Assembly: GCF_016887565.1 (NCBI RefSeq) | Contig: NZ_CP069396.1 | Span: 7,794,001-7,858,000, forward strand | From: Archangium violaceum | GTDB lineage: Bacteria > Myxococcota > Myxococcia > Myxococcales > Myxococcaceae | Direction: 5' to 3' | DNA length: 64,000 nucleotides | Shown: piece after piece, positions 18,366 to 26,585 of the stretch | How the letters are laid out: each line of letters begins with the position of its first letter | Position numbering within the stretch: the stretch's first letter is position 1 | The notes under the pieces: model-generated | Seen by the model: only the letters and a program-made list of their open reading frames with translations | What the model was told of the DNA's origin: nothing | Database searches by the model: none | Translations under genes and position numbers: made by a program

Positions 18366-18722
18366 AGCCGCTCGGCCGCCCTGCTGAAGAGCCGCGCCGT
18401 TACATGGCCTTCTATCCCGCCTATACGCGACGGGGTGAGGGTATCGAGGATCGCGAGTTGAACCCGTGTATGCCCCCTCTCCCTCTGGGAGAGGGCTGGG
18501 GTGAGGGTCTACCGTCATCCACTCTTTGAATACACGGTGGATGAAGGTGCTGAAGCTGCTGCGGGTGGTGCCGGCACCATGCCCAGGCCCACCACGCTCA
18601 TCAACCGTCCGCGGCGCGAGCCGGGGCCGGACGTGGCGGACGTTGGATTTCAGCCTGGCGTCGAGGGGGCGGATGGAACCCCGGCCTTCGTGTTCGGGAG
18701 GTGGCCATGAAGGCCGCATCGA
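18366..18722. other. Intergenic stretch without an intact gene
   Basis: Holds the second REP-like palindrome and a partial repeat tail (GGGGTGAGGGTATCGAGGA at about 18432). The rest, up to the kelch remnant, shows no credible coding sequence on either strand. Confidence 0.5.
18475..18508. repeat. REP-like palindrome, copy 2
   Basis: CCCTCTCCC (18475-18483), TCT loop, GGGAGAGGG (18487-18495), then CTGGGGTGAGGGT. Same unit as at 3133 and 50053. It lies about 110 bases past the LysR stop. Confidence 0.75.
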
Positions 18723-18851
18723 CCCGCGGCCCGGGAGGGGCACACGGCGGTGGTGCTGCCCACGGGTGAGGTGCTGATGGCGGGCGGCTCCTCGGCGAGT
18801 ACCACGCTCTCCTCGGCCGAGCTGTATGACCCGGCCACCAACACATTGTAG
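18723..18851 (+). pseudogene. Kelch-repeat protein remnant
   Basis: This short frame translates to a single kelch blade: GHTAVVLPTGEVLMAGG, then LSSAELYDPATNTL and a stop. It matches the repeat of the large kelch lipoproteins common in myxobacteria, but no start, signal peptide or further blades remain; a stop lies a few codons upstream at 18708. It is a decayed 3' fragment. A second kelch remnant lies at 23654-23964 on the other strand. Confidence 0.65.
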
Positions 18852-19127
18852 TCCCAAGGTGAAGGTGGACAAGCACAAGCTTCCTCTCTCCTAGACTGCG
18901 AGTTTGCAATCCTGCAGTCACGGCCGAGACGAGTCCCCGGACGACCACGGCAATGCTGGACCGGGACTGACGGCAGGCAGACTCCTCCGGATGCGCAGTC
19001 AAGAATCCCGGACGCACGCGATAACGGTGGTTCGAGCCCCGGGCGTATGAGGAGCCCGGAGCGGCGAGGAAAGCCTCACGCCGACACCGCCGGTGCCATC
19101 CGCACCGGTCACCTCCGGAGAACCGCC

Positions 19128-20558
19128 ATGGACCGCCGTCCTTCCATCAACCCCTACCTCATGGGCAACTTCGCGCCCATTCGCTCCGAGGATGATTTCA
19201 CCCTGCAGGTCAGGGGCGAGCTTCCTGCCGGGATACGCGGCACGCTCTACCGCATCGGTCCCAATCCGCAGTTCGAGCCGCGTGACCCTCACCACCACTG
19301 GTTCGCCGGCGACGGAATGGTTCATGCCTTCCACTTCGAGGGCGGCACCGTGACCTACCGGAACCGGTACGTGCGGACTCCGAAATGGGAGTGGGAGCAC
19401 GCCGCTGGACGCTCGCTGTTCGCGGGCTTCAATACGGCGCTCAATGATCCGCTTGCGCAGGGGCGGGACGCGGGGGTCGCGAATACCAACATCCTCCACC
19501 ACGCCGGCCGGCTGCTGGCTCTGAACGAGTCCTCTCCTCCCTTTGAAGTCGCCCACGGGAGCCTGGAGCCTTGTGGCTATGTTTCCGGCCCTGGAGGACG
19601 CGTCACCGCGCATCCCAAGGTCGACCCCCGGACCGGGGAATTGGTCTGGTTCGCCTACGACGTCGGTGAAGCGCCGTTGAGTGCCACGGTCCGCTATGGG
19701 GTGACGGATGCCAGGGGCAGGGTCATCCGACGGGACGACTTCCAGGCGCCCTACTGCTCCATGATGCATGACTTCCTGGTGACCGAGCACTACGTCCTGT
19801 TCCCGGTCCTGCCGCTGACCGGAAGCGTGGAGCGGGCCGCGCGGGGCCTTCCGGCCATTGCCTGGGAACCCTCGCGCGCCGCCTATGTCGGCGTGATGCG
19901 CCGGGATGCCGACGTGTCGACGCTGCGCTGGTTCAACACCGAGGCGTGCCACGTCTTCCATCCAATGAACGCCTGGGAAGCGGACGGCAGGCTCTTCGCG
20001 GATGTCTTCCGTTATGACGCGGCTCCGATGTTCCCCCTGGCCGATGGCACTGCCGGCCCCCATGGAATGGCCCGCCTCTGGCGCTGGACCTTCGACCTGT
20101 CGGGCGCTTCGGACACCATTCGACAGGAGCCCATCGACGACCTGGAGGGTGAGTTTCCACGCTTCGATGAGCGCCGGACGGGCCTGCCCTACCGCCACGG
20201 CTGGTATGGCGCGGACCTCCACGGTGAGAACACCTGCGAGCCATTGCGCCTCAACGCCCTTGTCCACCTGGACGTGAAGACGGGCCAGCGGCAGGTGTAT
20301 GCTCTCCCTCGCGGAGACCTCGTCTCGGAGCCCGTGTTCATCCCTCGCTCCGCCACTGCCGCGGAGGGAGACGGGTGGCTCACCGCGGTGGTGTGGCGGG
20401 CCGCGGAGAATCGCAGCGACCTGCTGGTCTTCGAAGCGCTGGACATCGGCCACGGCCCCATCGCGACCGCGGCCGTGCCACGGCGTGTCCCCTTCGGGTT
20501 CCATGGAAACTGGGTGGTGGACGCTTCCGCGCCACGCCCTGGTGCCCAGGAGGCTTGA
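19128..20558 (+). CDS. Carotenoid oxygenase family protein
   Basis: 476 residues of the carotenoid cleavage dioxygenase/RPE65 seven-bladed propeller family. The four iron-ligand histidines are visible: TAHPKVD (about 162), SMMHDF (about 214), CHVFHP (about 274-277) and FHGNW near the C-terminus (about 459). The N-terminal block LPAGIRGTLYRIGPNPQF and HHHWFAGDGMVHAF is diagnostic. The enzyme probably cleaves a carotenoid, apocarotenoid or stilbene-type substrate with O2; which cannot be told. GGAG precedes ATG 19128 by 8 bases. An AraC-type regulator follows 40 bases downstream on the same strand. Confidence 0.93.
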   Translation: MDRRPSINPYLMGNFAPIRSEDDFTLQVRGELPAGIRGTLYRIGPNPQFEPRDPHHHWFAGDGMVHAFHFEGGTVTYRNRYVRTPKWEWEHAAGRSLFAGFNTALNDPLAQGRDAGVANTNILHHAGRLLALNESSPPFEVAHGSLEPCGYVSGPGGRVTAHPKVDPRTGELVWFAYDVGEAPLSATVRYGVTDARGRVIRRDDFQAPYCSMMHDFLVTEHYVLFPVLPLTGSVERAARGLPAIAWEPSRAAYVGVMRRDADVSTLRWFNTEACHVFHPMNAWEADGRLFADVFRYDAAPMFPLADGTAGPHGMARLWRWTFDLSGASDTIRQEPIDDLEGEFPRFDERRTGLPYRHGWYGADLHGENTCEPLRLNALVHLDVKTGQRQVYALPRGDLVSEPVFIPRSATAAEGDGWLTAVVWRAAENRSDLLVFEALDIGHGPIATAAVPRRVPFGFHGNWVVDASAPRPGAQEA

Positions 20559-20598
20559 CGGGACGCCGGGGGTCGCGCAGAAAGAGGCCCGGTACCCC

Positions 20599-21594
20599 TT
20601 GACGACGCCCCCACTACCCATTGCCCGCTTCTCGACGGAGGCACTGCCCGAGGCGGAGCGCTTCGGGGCGTGGCACGACGCCATGTCGGCGCTGTACGAG
20701 GTCTCTTCCTCCACGGACGCGGCCCGGGGCCGGTTCCGTGCCAGGGCCACCTGCATCCAGCTCGGACCGATGATTCTGGGCACCATGCGCGCGGATGCGC
20801 TGGCGTATGAGCGCTCGCCCGCAAGAATCCGCTCGGACTCGCTCGACCATTTCATCCTGGGATTGGCCGACGGGGAGGTGCTGATCCAGGACCTGGGTCA
20901 GCCGCTGTCCCTGCCGATGGGGCCCCTGTCGGGCGCCTGCATTGTCCTGCCCCGGAGCATGATGGCCCAGGTGCTGCCCGCGACCGAGACGCTGCATGGT
21001 GCCCGGCTGACGGGCGGAATGGCGCGGTTGCTCCTGGAGCACACGCAGTCCCTGATTCGTGCCGCGCCTGCGCTGACGGCCAGCCAGGCGCCGCAACTGG
21101 CCCGCGCTACCCAGCAGGTCATCGCGGCGTGTCTGATGCCGACACGGGCGACCCTCGGTGGAGTCCGGCCACACCTCCAGGCCACGGCGCTGGTGCGCGC
21201 ACGGCGCTTCATCGAGCTGAACCTGACGGAGCCGGACCTCTCGTCGGCGCGAATCAGCGCGGCCGTGGGAGTCTCGCGCTCGGTCCTCTACGAGCTCTTC
21301 GCGCCATTCCAGGGGGTCGCACGATACATCCTGGGGCGTCGCCTCGAGCGCATCCACTCCGCCCTGGCGGACTCCGGTGAGCACCGCCGTATCGCGGACG
21401 TCGCATCGGAATTCGGGTTGATGAACGAGGCCCACTTCAGCCGGGTCTTCCGGAAGCGATTCGGCTATGCGCCAAGGGAGATTCGCGGCACGGGGTTGGG
21501 AAGGCCGGTGCAGCCCCGTGCTCGGGGCGCAGACGCCGAGACCAGGTCTCAGCGCCTGGAGTTCCCGATGTGGGTCGAGCAGCTGCGTGAGTAG
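20599..21594 (+). CDS. AraC-family transcriptional regulator
   Basis: About 331 residues. The N-terminal half (ARFSTEALPEAERFGAWHDAMSALYEV) is the AraC-like ligand-binding domain, and the C-terminal half has two helix-turn-helix units, the second around RRIADVASEFGLMNEAHFSRVFRKRFGYAPRE. The frame is open well upstream into the preceding gene. I place the start at TTG 20599, after AAAGAGG at about 20581; an in-frame GTG near 20539 is the alternative. The position just behind the carotenoid oxygenase suggests a two-gene unit and possible autoregulation. Confidence 0.85.
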   Translation: MTTPPLPIARFSTEALPEAERFGAWHDAMSALYEVSSSTDAARGRFRARATCIQLGPMILGTMRADALAYERSPARIRSDSLDHFILGLADGEVLIQDLGQPLSLPMGPLSGACIVLPRSMMAQVLPATETLHGARLTGGMARLLLEHTQSLIRAAPALTASQAPQLARATQQVIAACLMPTRATLGGVRPHLQATALVRARRFIELNLTEPDLSSARISAAVGVSRSVLYELFAPFQGVARYILGRRLERIHSALADSGEHRRIADVASEFGLMNEAHFSRVFRKRFGYAPREIRGTGLGRPVQPRARGADAETRSQRLEFPMWVEQLRE

Positions 21595-21684
21595 ACGACG
21601 TCCCGGCGCTCACCACTCCGGCACCTTGTCGGCACCAACAACCGACTACGTCTCCGTCATGGTGTCATGGGCCATATCGAATTT

Positions 21685-22821
21685 TCATCCACCCCCGTCA
21701 CCGATCTTCCCGAGGGCCAGACTCGCCTCCGAGCGAACCTGTTCAATCTCGCTCTTCTCCAAGTGGCGAAGCACGAGGACAGCACGCTTCCGCAATTCGC
21801 CGTTCCTCGTCTCCCTGGCGAGGACTCCGAGTCCATGCGGGACGAAAGCTCTCGCCGGCAGGGACGCGACTCCCGCCAGCTTCACGAGTGCATCCAGCGC
21901 GGCTCGGTCGCCATAGCGGCCTCCAAGGAGCTCTCCGATGACGAATGCCCCCATCGGATTGAAGCCCTTGTCGAAGTGGGCAACCAGCAATGGCCGGAGC
22001 GTCTCTCGCTGACTCGACGAGAGGAGATTCCAACTGTCTCCAACCTCTTTCACGAACTGCCAGGTGTCCTCGTGCATCCAGAATGCCGGATCAGCAAGAA
22101 GTGACGTGTATCGCTCGAACGCGTCTTCAGGGAATTTGTCGTACCGACACAGCCCGAGTTCGAGCTCTATCAAAAGGCTGAACAGCTTGCCTCCGGACCC
22201 AGCATGAACTTCTGCCCGAATAGCATCGAGCACATCCGCCGGTTCGCGCCCGATCGGTATGCCGTCAGGGGGCTGTGAGTTTCCTCGCTTGATCCATTCG
22301 ATTGCCCTGGACGCCTCATCGCCCACGGAGCCCAGCCATCCTTCAACGGGCGTCTGGTCCCTGAGCATTCCTTGAAGCACTGGGACGATCGGCAGATATT
22401 TGGTCGAGCCAAGCGCATTGACGGCGCAGTATCGGACCTCGGGCGAATCGTCTTTCAAGGCCTCCTGAAGAGCATCGACGGCGGCTTTGAACTCCTTGGA
22501 ATCGGTCTCGATCTTTTCGAACAAGTAGGAGATGCACTCCGCGGCCTGACCTCGAACCTTGGGGTGCTCCTTCTGGTCCGAGAGAATCCGGATCATGAGG
22601 TCCCACAAGCTGACGTCGCCATGCCAGGTCAGCGCATAGAGGATACCCTGTCGCACCTCGACATGCTCCTCGCTGGCGAGCAACTCGAGCAGCCTCGCCG
22701 TCGTCGAGCTGTCCGCCGAAAGCAGCTTCGCCGCCTCAACGATGTCCCCGCGGTCCGGTCCTCGGATGTTCCTCAGTGCGGCTTCCCTCTGCTCTTCGGG
22801 CAAGGGCTCTCTCTGACTCAT
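21685..22821 (-). CDS. HEAT-repeat protein
   Basis: 378 residues. The N-terminal 160 residues form alpha-helical HEAT/PBS-lyase-like repeats (EEHVEVRQGILYALTW, HPKVRGQAAECISYLF, SPEVRYCAVNALGS), and another pair of such helices is at the C-terminus (RSEASLALGKIG). The middle is acidic and helical. No catalytic motif; a scaffold or interaction protein is likely. It resembles immunity-like HEAT proteins of accessory regions, but no toxin partner is seen nearby. ATG 22821 has no strong ribosome-binding site. Confidence 0.72.
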   Translation of the reverse strand: MSQREPLPEEQREAALRNIRGPDRGDIVEAAKLLSADSSTTARLLELLASEEHVEVRQGILYALTWHGDVSLWDLMIRILSDQKEHPKVRGQAAECISYLFEKIETDSKEFKAAVDALQEALKDDSPEVRYCAVNALGSTKYLPIVPVLQGMLRDQTPVEGWLGSVGDEASRAIEWIKRGNSQPPDGIPIGREPADVLDAIRAEVHAGSGGKLFSLLIELELGLCRYDKFPEDAFERYTSLLADPAFWMHEDTWQFVKEVGDSWNLLSSSQRETLRPLLVAHFDKGFNPMGAFVIGELLGGRYGDRAALDALVKLAGVASLPARAFVPHGLGVLARETRNGELRKRAVLVLRHLEKSEIEQVRSEASLALGKIGDGGG

Positions 22822-23229
22822 ACGCGTATTCCGATCTTCGCCACCCCATGGGAGTGGACCGTGTACCAGGAGCATAGGCGGCATGGGAGCCCTGTTGCGG
22901 GCGAGGGCCGGGGTAGGTGGTCGTCCAGGAGGGCCGCGCGACACGCATTGGACGGTGCAGGAGGGCCCCGAGGAGGCCCGCCCGTCGCGCTCCAGGCACA
23001 CCCCTCCCCTGCGCAGGCGACCGCTCGCCTTGGGCTCCGCCAGAGAGCGCATCCCTCAGCCGTGCGTCACTCCCACAGCGCCTGCTGCGCTGGCCCCCTG
23101 GCTGCCGCATCTGAAGCTGGTGCCTCCTCCTCGCCCGGGGCCGCCGCTGCGGAGACCAGAAATGGTCGGACTCTCGCCTCCGGAGCAAACACGCCATGGA
23201 CGCAGTCACGGCTGGGGCCTGGAGGCGTG
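22822..23229. other. Non-coding stretch with 55-bp repeat copy B
   Basis: About 400 bases between the HEAT gene and a decayed gene. It contains the 55-bp repeat at 23101-23155. Open frames here have no recognisable protein and look like GC-driven noise. Confidence 0.45.
23101..23155 (+). repeat. 55-bp dispersed repeat, copy B
   Basis: Matches 16639-16693 with two mismatches. It lies 75 bases before a spermidine-synthase-like remnant. Confidence 0.7.
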
Positions 23230-23592
23230 ATGGCGCAGCACATCTTCGGGCCGGACATGGCGACGCTGTAACACGGCATCCACGAGGTGTTCCCGCACGT
23301 GAAGGCGATTCCGTCGTACGGGAACGGGTTGACGGTGATGGCCTCGATGGACCCGCTAGAGCCGCGCCAGCGAGAGCTGTTCATGCAGCGCTATGACGAG
23401 GGCCGTGCGCTGCTGGGAACCATTGGCATCAAGAACGGGCTGATGGGCTTCGAGCGGCTGGTGCTGCTGGGAGACCAGACGCTGAAGGAGCTGTCCTCGC
23501 GCGCGCCGGCGTTCCGCAACAGCGACGACATGCCGGCGCTGGAGTTCCGCCGGCTCCCGGGCCAGTTGGGCCTCTTCTACTCGAACAACTGA
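23230..23592 (+). pseudogene. Spermidine synthase-like C-terminal remnant with internal stop
   Basis: From ATG 23230 the frame reads MAQHIFGPDMATL, then TAA at 23269-23271, and continues in the same frame as HGIHEVFPHVKAIPSYGNG to a stop at 23592. The tail NSDDMPALEFRRLPG is typical of the C-terminus of spermidine synthase-like proteins, including those fused to a transporter domain (usually N-[ST]-D-D-x-P-x-LEF). The SAM-binding core is absent. So it is a truncated gene with an extra nonsense codon. A well-formed hairpin right after the stop shows that the original 3' end is kept. Confidence 0.6.
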
Positions 23593-23593
23593 A

Positions 23594-23619
23594 CCCTCCT
23601 GCGCCCAACCGCAGGAGGG
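23594..23619 (+). terminator. Terminator hairpin
   Basis: CCCTCCTGCG (23594-23603) and CGCAGGAGGG (23610-23619) form a perfect 10-bp stem with a 6-base loop, directly after the spermidine-synthase-like remnant. Confidence 0.65.
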
Positions 23620-23653
23620 AGTCGATGCAGACGAAGTGCTCCCAGGAAGCCTC

Positions 23654-23964
23654 TCAGGGCGAGTAGAGCTCCGCCGAGGAGAGGTAGCTGCCTCCGGTGG
23701 TGTAGCCTCCCGTCACGAGCACTCTCCCCGAGGTCAGCAGGGTGGTGCCCGGAGCCGAGCGTGCCACGGACAGGGGCGCCGTCGAAGACCAGGTGTCGGT
23801 AGCGGGGTCATACTGCCGTTCGACTCGGCCAGGTCGACGACAATGGGTGTCATGTCGGAAGCGGAGATGGTGACCGTGACGCGAGTGACGTCCCTGGCGG
23901 AGAGGGCTTGCTGGACGGCGGCGGCGAAGCTGACGCTACCGGGCGCCTCCAGCGCGCGAGACAC
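23654..23964 (-). pseudogene. Kelch lipoprotein remnant with internal deletion and frame change
   Basis: The 5' part (from about 23964) reads RVTVTISASDMTPIVVDLAESNG, the type of N-terminal domain seen in myxobacterial kelch lipoproteins. Near 23820-23828 the sense switches frame into QYDPATDTW, SVARSAPGTTLL, GRVLVTGGYTTGG and LSSAELYSP, i.e. the last kelch blade, with a stop at 23654. The blades between are gone. The simplest reading is an internal deletion that joined the first domain to the last blade out of frame. The signal peptide is also missing. Confidence 0.6.
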
Positions 23965-24416
23965 GGATCATCGCGTCGGCGCTCACGGGCAGTCCGTGAT
24001 CCATGCGCGTACGGGTGATGTACTCCTCTCCGAGACCAGCGTTCGCCAGCTCGGTCAGCTCCCGCGCGCGTGCGGCGTTGGCCTTCTTGAATATGAAGTT
24101 CGAGGCGATCGAGACGACCATGCACGCCAACCCGGCCCAGACCGCCAACGCGCTGCCCTCGCCTCCCCCGACGCAGAAGAGCACGAGACCGAGCGCGAGC
24201 AGCGTGCTGCGCATCAACGCCGCAGCCACCGACTTCCTGCTGGTGGGGATGGGAACACCCACCCACCCCTCGCTATCGCTGGACCACGACGAAATAGCTC
24301 TCGATGGGAACGAGCGGCACGAGGTTGATGTGGAAGAACTTGGTCGCGACGTGACCCAGCTCCGGCACCACGTCCACCTTCCCGAACAACCACGTGCCTC
24401 TGACGGAAACCCCCAT
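23936..24416 (-). pseudogene. Membrane protein gene split by a frameshift
   Basis: ATG 24416 has an excellent AGGAG six bases upstream and begins MGVSVRGTWLFGKVDVVPEL, then TKFFHINLVPLVPIESYFVVVQR and a stop (TAG). Shifting by one base near 24288, the text continues as SEGWVGVPIPTSRKSVAAAL, two hydrophobic segments and FKKANAARARELTELANAG down to a stop at 23936. Both parts together look like one small two-TM protein of about 160 residues, a pattern I associate with conserved myxobacterial membrane proteins of unknown function. A one-base indel therefore separates the halves; a sequencing error is possible. Confidence 0.6.
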
Positions 24417-24489
24417 TTTTGTCTCCTGTTCGAACGCAATGGGCGAATCCACGCATCGAGGCGCGCCATCACCGCGAGTCCGCGCTCCC

Positions 24490-24495
24490 TACAAT
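24490..24495 (+). promoter_or_regulatory. Possible -10 box
   Basis: TACAAT, close to the sigma-70 consensus, 26 bases before ATG 24522. No good -35 is seen. Confidence 0.35.
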
Positions 24496-24521
24496 ACCCC
24501 TCCGCCAACTACGACAACTTC

Positions 24522-24710
24522 ATGATGGCGCTCGTGCCTCGGATTTCGCTCAAGCTGGCGGGAGTCGTCGTGTTCGTCGCCACGACGGTCTACTATCTGC
24601 TTCCCGAGCATCCAGTCAGGGCCCTTTTCCTGGCAGTGGCTGGCGCGAGCTGCTGCCTCCTGGCCATTTTGCTCTGTAGCCGTGTCCCCCTTCGAGCCCG
24701 GGTCGGGTGA
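24522..24710 (+). CDS. Small hypothetical membrane protein
   Basis: 62 residues (MMALVPRISL...) with two predicted membrane helices (about 10-28 and 32-52) and a basic C-terminal tail. A TACAAT -10-like box lies upstream and a hairpin terminator starts 8 bases after the stop, so the unit has its own ends. No family recognised and no good ribosome-binding site, so it may also be chance. Confidence 0.4.
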   Translation: MMALVPRISLKLAGVVVFVATTVYYLLPEHPVRALFLAVAGASCCLLAILLCSRVPLRARVG

Positions 24711-24717
24711 ACGAAGT

Positions 24718-24744
24718 GGCTCCCGGGACGGTGCCCGGGGAGCC
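24718..24744 (+). terminator. Terminator hairpin
   Basis: GGCTCCCGGG (24718-24727) pairs with CCCGGGGAGCC (24734-24744) with one bulged base and a 6-base loop. Confidence 0.5.
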
Positions 24745-24931
24745 GGGAAGCTTCTTTGACGATACACCGCCCGTCGTCCGTCCGGGGCAACTTCGCCGCT
24801 CGCTGGAGGTTGGCGAGCCTCGGGTCCCGGGAGGATGAGAGAGCTGGGGTGCCGTCGAGCCGGAACAGCACCCGTCTGACCTGCACCGCCAGCAGCCCCG
24901 CCACGTGCACCCGGTACGCGTGCTCCTACGG

Positions 24932-25380
24932 CTACGGCGCCATCAGGTGGAAGCGTTGGCAGATGTTGTCCAACCAGCTCCACTGCGCGATGTCGGTGCC
25001 ATCGGCGAGGCCACAGCTGGCCAGGTCGACGACCTTGCCGCTGTGCCGCGCGACCAACCGCACCGAGCCATCGGCGAGGAAATCGACGCGCCATTGACTC
25101 TGGGTGCCCGAGCACATTGTTCAACCAGGCCCACTGGCGCACGTTGGTGCCGTCGCCGGTGCCACAATCCGCCACATCCAGCACCTTGTTGCTGGTGCGG
25201 TTGACCAGCCGGTAGTAGCCGTCCGCGGAGGGGTCGAGCATCCACTCGGTGGAGGTCGTGCCGCAGGCGTACTGTGCCACGTCGGCCCCGTCCGAGCCGG
25301 AGCTGCCGGTCACTCCCGCGCACAGGCCGCTGCCGCGGTTGACCAGCTGGTACGCCGCACCTCGAACCGCGGTGGTGATG
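24932..25380 (-). pseudogene. Ricin B-type lectin domain remnant with frameshift
   Basis: Reading leftward from about 25380: AYQLVNRGSGLCAGVTG, DVAQYACG, YYRLVNRTSNKVLDV, NVRQWAWLNN, then a one-base frame change near 25118, then QSQWRVDFLADGSVRLVARHSGKVVDL, DIAQWSWLDN and stop at 24932. The QxW motifs of a beta-trefoil lectin are clear in both parts. No signal peptide or catalytic domain remains upstream; the region beyond is occupied by the divergent phosphotransferase gene. It is probably the C-terminal lectin of a lost secreted enzyme. Confidence 0.68.
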
Positions 25381-25613
25381 GGTCCGTGTTCCCCCGATGG
25401 AACGGCCAGCGCGGTGCTGGTCGACACGGGGGAGCCGAAGGTGCGGTGCGTCACCGGTGCTGCGTCTCGAGCCCGTTCACTTCCGGACAAGCGGGTTCGC
25501 GCTCGCTCTGAAGCGGCTTGCGCCTCAATCCCCGCTTGGGGAACGGCCCCAGGCTCGTAGCGCGCGAGGATTGGGGTAGAACGGAGGCCCCCTTCCAGGC
25601 GCCGGAGTCGAAC

Positions 25614-26555
25614 ATGACCGTCGAAGACTGCTTGCCCGCGGACCTCAGAGGACCCACCACCACCGTCACCCGGATCGCCGCGGGGCTCTCGGGTGCTGGC
25701 GTCTACCGCGTCGACGCCGCCGGGCAGTCGTACGTGCTCAAGATCGCCAGCGAGGCCGAGGACGAAGCCGACTGGCACCGCGCGATCCACATCCAGCGGC
25801 TCGCCGCCGACGCGGGCCTCGCACCTCGCATCTTCCACGTCGATGAGACGCGGCGCGCGGTCCTGACCGCCTTCGTCGTCGACCGTTCGTTCGTGGCCTT
25901 CTTCCGCGACCCGCGCACCCATGAAGCCGCGCTCGCCCAGCTTGGCCGCACCGTGCGCCGCATCCACTCGCTCCCCCTCCCCGCCGACATGCGCATGCGC
26001 GAGCCCCGCGAGTTCCTCGTCCAGATCTGGAAGGGCTTCCTGGCCGACTTCGCCCTCCCGGCCTTCACCGTCGGAGCGGTCCAGCGCGTGCTCTCCGAGG
26101 AGCCACCTGCCAGCGAACGCCCCCTGGTCCTCGGCCACAACGACCTCAACCCCTCCAACCTCGTCTACGACGGCGAGTCGATCCTGCTGCTCGACTGGGC
26201 CACCGCCGCGCCAATGGACCCCTTCTACGATCTCGCGGTGCTCTCCGTCTTCCTGCGCATGGACGAAGGCACCTGCCTGCGATTGCTCTCGGCCTACGAC
26301 GACAAGCGGTTCACCGAGCTCCCCAACCGCTTCATCTACACCCGCCGGCTGGCGGCGACACTCGCCGGCACGATGCAACTGTACCTCGCCCGCCAGATGA
26401 AGCACGCGGGAGCCACCGGCGCGGAAACGCCCGACTCCACGCCCTCGCTCGGCGAGTTCTATCAGCGGATGATGTCCGGCGCGCTGAAGCTCGGCACCGC
26501 GGACGGCCAATGGGCGTTCGGTCTCGCGCTGCTGAAGGAGAGCCTCGCGCTGTGA
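25614..26555 (+). CDS. Phosphotransferase (aminoglycoside/choline/thiamine kinase-like)
   Basis: 313 residues of the APH/ChoK kinase-like family. An N-terminal lobe with SGAGVYRVD and the ATP-binding Lys in YVLKIAS is followed by the catalytic loop LGHNDLNPSN (HxDxxxxN; about 172-181) and the metal-binding LLDWATA (Asp). This lineage phosphorylates small alcohols such as choline, thiamine or aminoglycosides; the substrate is not readable. GGAG seven bases before ATG 25614. It converges with the sirtuin gene. Its sequence is intact, unlike the genes to its left. Confidence 0.86.
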   Translation: MTVEDCLPADLRGPTTTVTRIAAGLSGAGVYRVDAAGQSYVLKIASEAEDEADWHRAIHIQRLAADAGLAPRIFHVDETRRAVLTAFVVDRSFVAFFRDPRTHEAALAQLGRTVRRIHSLPLPADMRMREPREFLVQIWKGFLADFALPAFTVGAVQRVLSEEPPASERPLVLGHNDLNPSNLVYDGESILLLDWATAAPMDPFYDLAVLSVFLRMDEGTCLRLLSAYDDKRFTELPNRFIYTRRLAATLAGTMQLYLARQMKHAGATGAETPDSTPSLGEFYQRMMSGALKLGTADGQWAFGLALLKESLAL

Positions 26556-26585
26556 GCGGGCATCCCCTGGAACAACCCCTCAGGG

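Noticed and set aside
19026-19046. TTCGAGCC T-loop-like sequence
   Set aside because: The flanking bases do not pair into a 5-bp T-stem and no CCA follows, so it is not a tRNA.
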